Assembly (NCBI GenBank): GCA_030746295.1
Contig: JASLMY010000122.1
Span: 1 to 14,328 of the forward strand
Direction: 5' to 3'
Length of the DNA: 14,328 bases
DNA from: Alphaproteobacteria bacterium
GTDB lineage: Bacteria; Pseudomonadota; Alphaproteobacteria; GCA-2731375
A program made the translations under genes and the position numbers. The notes beneath the pieces were generated by a model that ran no database searches, was not told the origin of the DNA, and was given only the letters and a program-made list of their open reading frames with translations. Positions 13,637-14,328 of the stretch are shown piece after piece (position 1 is the stretch's first letter; every line of letters starts with the position of its first letter).

Positions 13637-14328
13637 TCAGGCGTAGGGGTTGCCGCCCTTGCGGCAGTGAATGCGGATCGGTGTTCCGGTCAGGTCGAAG
13701 GCCTCGCGAAGGCCGTTCTGCAGATAGCGCCGGTAGGATTCCGGCAGCGCCTCGGGCCGGTTGGCGAAGATGACGAAGGTCGGCGGGCGGGCCTTCGCCT
13801 GGGTCATGTAGCGTAGGCGGAGCCGCCGCCCGCCCGGCGCCATCGGCGGCGGGTGGCGTGCCACCATCTCCTCCAGCCAACGGTTCAGCGCCGCCGTCGG
13901 CAACCGCTGCCGCCAGCGCTCGTGGATCTCCGTCACCGCCGCCATCAAGCGGCCCGTGCCCTCGCCGGTCAGGCCCGAGACGGTGACCAACGGCACGCCC
14001 TTGACCTGCGGCAACGAGCGCTCGACGACCTCGGTCGCGGCCTTCCACGTCGGCCCCGGCTTCTCCACCAAGTCCCACTTCGAGAGCGCGAGGACCAGTG
14101 CCCGGCCTTCCTCGACGACGCGCCGCGCGATCGTCAGGTCCTGGCGCTCCAGCGGCTGGGCGGCATCGGTCAGCAGCACCACGACCTCGGCGAAGGCCAT
14201 GGCGCGCAAGGCGTCGGAGACCGACAGCTTCTCCAGGCGATCCGAGATCCGGGCGCGGCGGCGCAACCCGGCGGTGTCGAAGAGGCGGATCGGACGCCCC
14301 CGCCACTGCCAGGGGATGGCGATGGCAT
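13637..14328 (-). CDS. der: Ribosome-associated GTPase Der (EngA), C-terminal part
   Basis: This gene is cut by the right edge of the window: about 230 C-terminal residues are visible and the first GTPase domain is missing. Der has two tandem G domains and a KH-like domain and is needed for 50S subunit maturation. What is seen is the end of the second G domain and the KH-like domain. G3 appears as [21 protein letters not shown] near the edge, G4 as ALSKWDL, and the G5 loop as TVSGLTGEG. Then comes the C-terminal domain, including [18 protein letters not shown] and [35 protein letters not shown], which is diagnostic of Der. The protein ends [14 protein letters not shown]4 normally reads NKWD; here the first residue is Ser (codon at 14081-14083). 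The gene is convergent with the SDR. Confidence 0.93.
   Translation of the reverse strand, partial: AIAIPWQWRGRPIRLFDTAGLRRRARISDRLEKLSVSDALRAMAFAEVVVLLTDAAQPLERQDLTIARRVVEEGRALVLALSKWDLVEKPGPTWKAATEVVERSLPQVKGVPLVTVSGLTGEGTGRLMAAVTEIHERWRQRLPTAALNRWLEEMVARHPPPMAPGGRRLRLRYMTQAKARPPTFVIFANRPEALPESYRRYLQNGLREAFDLTGTPIRIHCRKGGNPYA

Noticed and set aside
1..14328. A new defence, mobile or secondary-metabolite system
   Set aside because: Every gene of substance belongs to a known core family in a familiar order. There are no transposases, integrases, toxin-antitoxin pairs, arrays or sharp composition changes.

Overview
The window looks like ordinary chromosomal core sequence from a GC-rich alphaproteobacterium. 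The gene order rpsF-rpsR-DUF2232-rplI ... dnaB ... radA-cvpA-purF-SDR, with fabD-fabG divergent upstream, is the alphaproteobacterial arrangement. Several proteins carry features I associate with that class: an acidic tail on L9, extra residues after Walker A in DnaB, and an Fe-S type PurF. A Rhodospirillales-like member is my best guess, because mlaE-mlaF beside radA fits that group. The genus cannot be named from the sequence. I see no mobile element, CRISPR array, tRNA, rRNA, prophage or defence gene. Coding density is high and base composition looks even throughout.

Layout. Positions 81-1800 (minus strand) hold fabG and fabD, two type II fatty-acid synthesis genes read leftwards. Positions 1801-2032 are a divergent control region with back-to-back sigma70-like promoters and a structured leader for the ribosomal operon. 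Positions 2033-4427 (plus) hold rpsF, rpsR, a DUF2232 membrane protein and rplI, closed by a perfect 15-bp hairpin. Positions 4576-5808 hold a cyclopropane-fatty-acid synthase gene with its own well-formed promoter. A 253-bp gap with two hairpins and one DnaA-box-like site leads to dnaB (6062-7573). Then come mlaE and mlaF (lipid ABC transporter core), radA (DNA repair) and cvpA (membrane protein), closely packed. purF (11379-12875) has its own promoter and is followed by a short-chain dehydrogenase gene. Der (EngA), on the minus strand, converges on the SDR and runs off the right edge.

How the genes fit together. The set covers membrane lipid supply and modification (FabD, FabG, Cfa, MlaE/MlaF), translation and ribosome assembly (S6, S18, L9, Der), replication and recombination (DnaB, RadA) and purine synthesis (PurF). 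I did not find a new multi-gene system. The points most worth a second look are: the unknown membrane protein coupled to L9; the oppositely charged tails on S6 and L9; the rpsF leader; a DnaA-box-like site before dnaB; cfa and mlaEF placed where many alphaproteobacteria have neither, with no alr; a Ser in the Der G4 motif; and the N-terminal leader ahead of the PurF catalytic cysteine.
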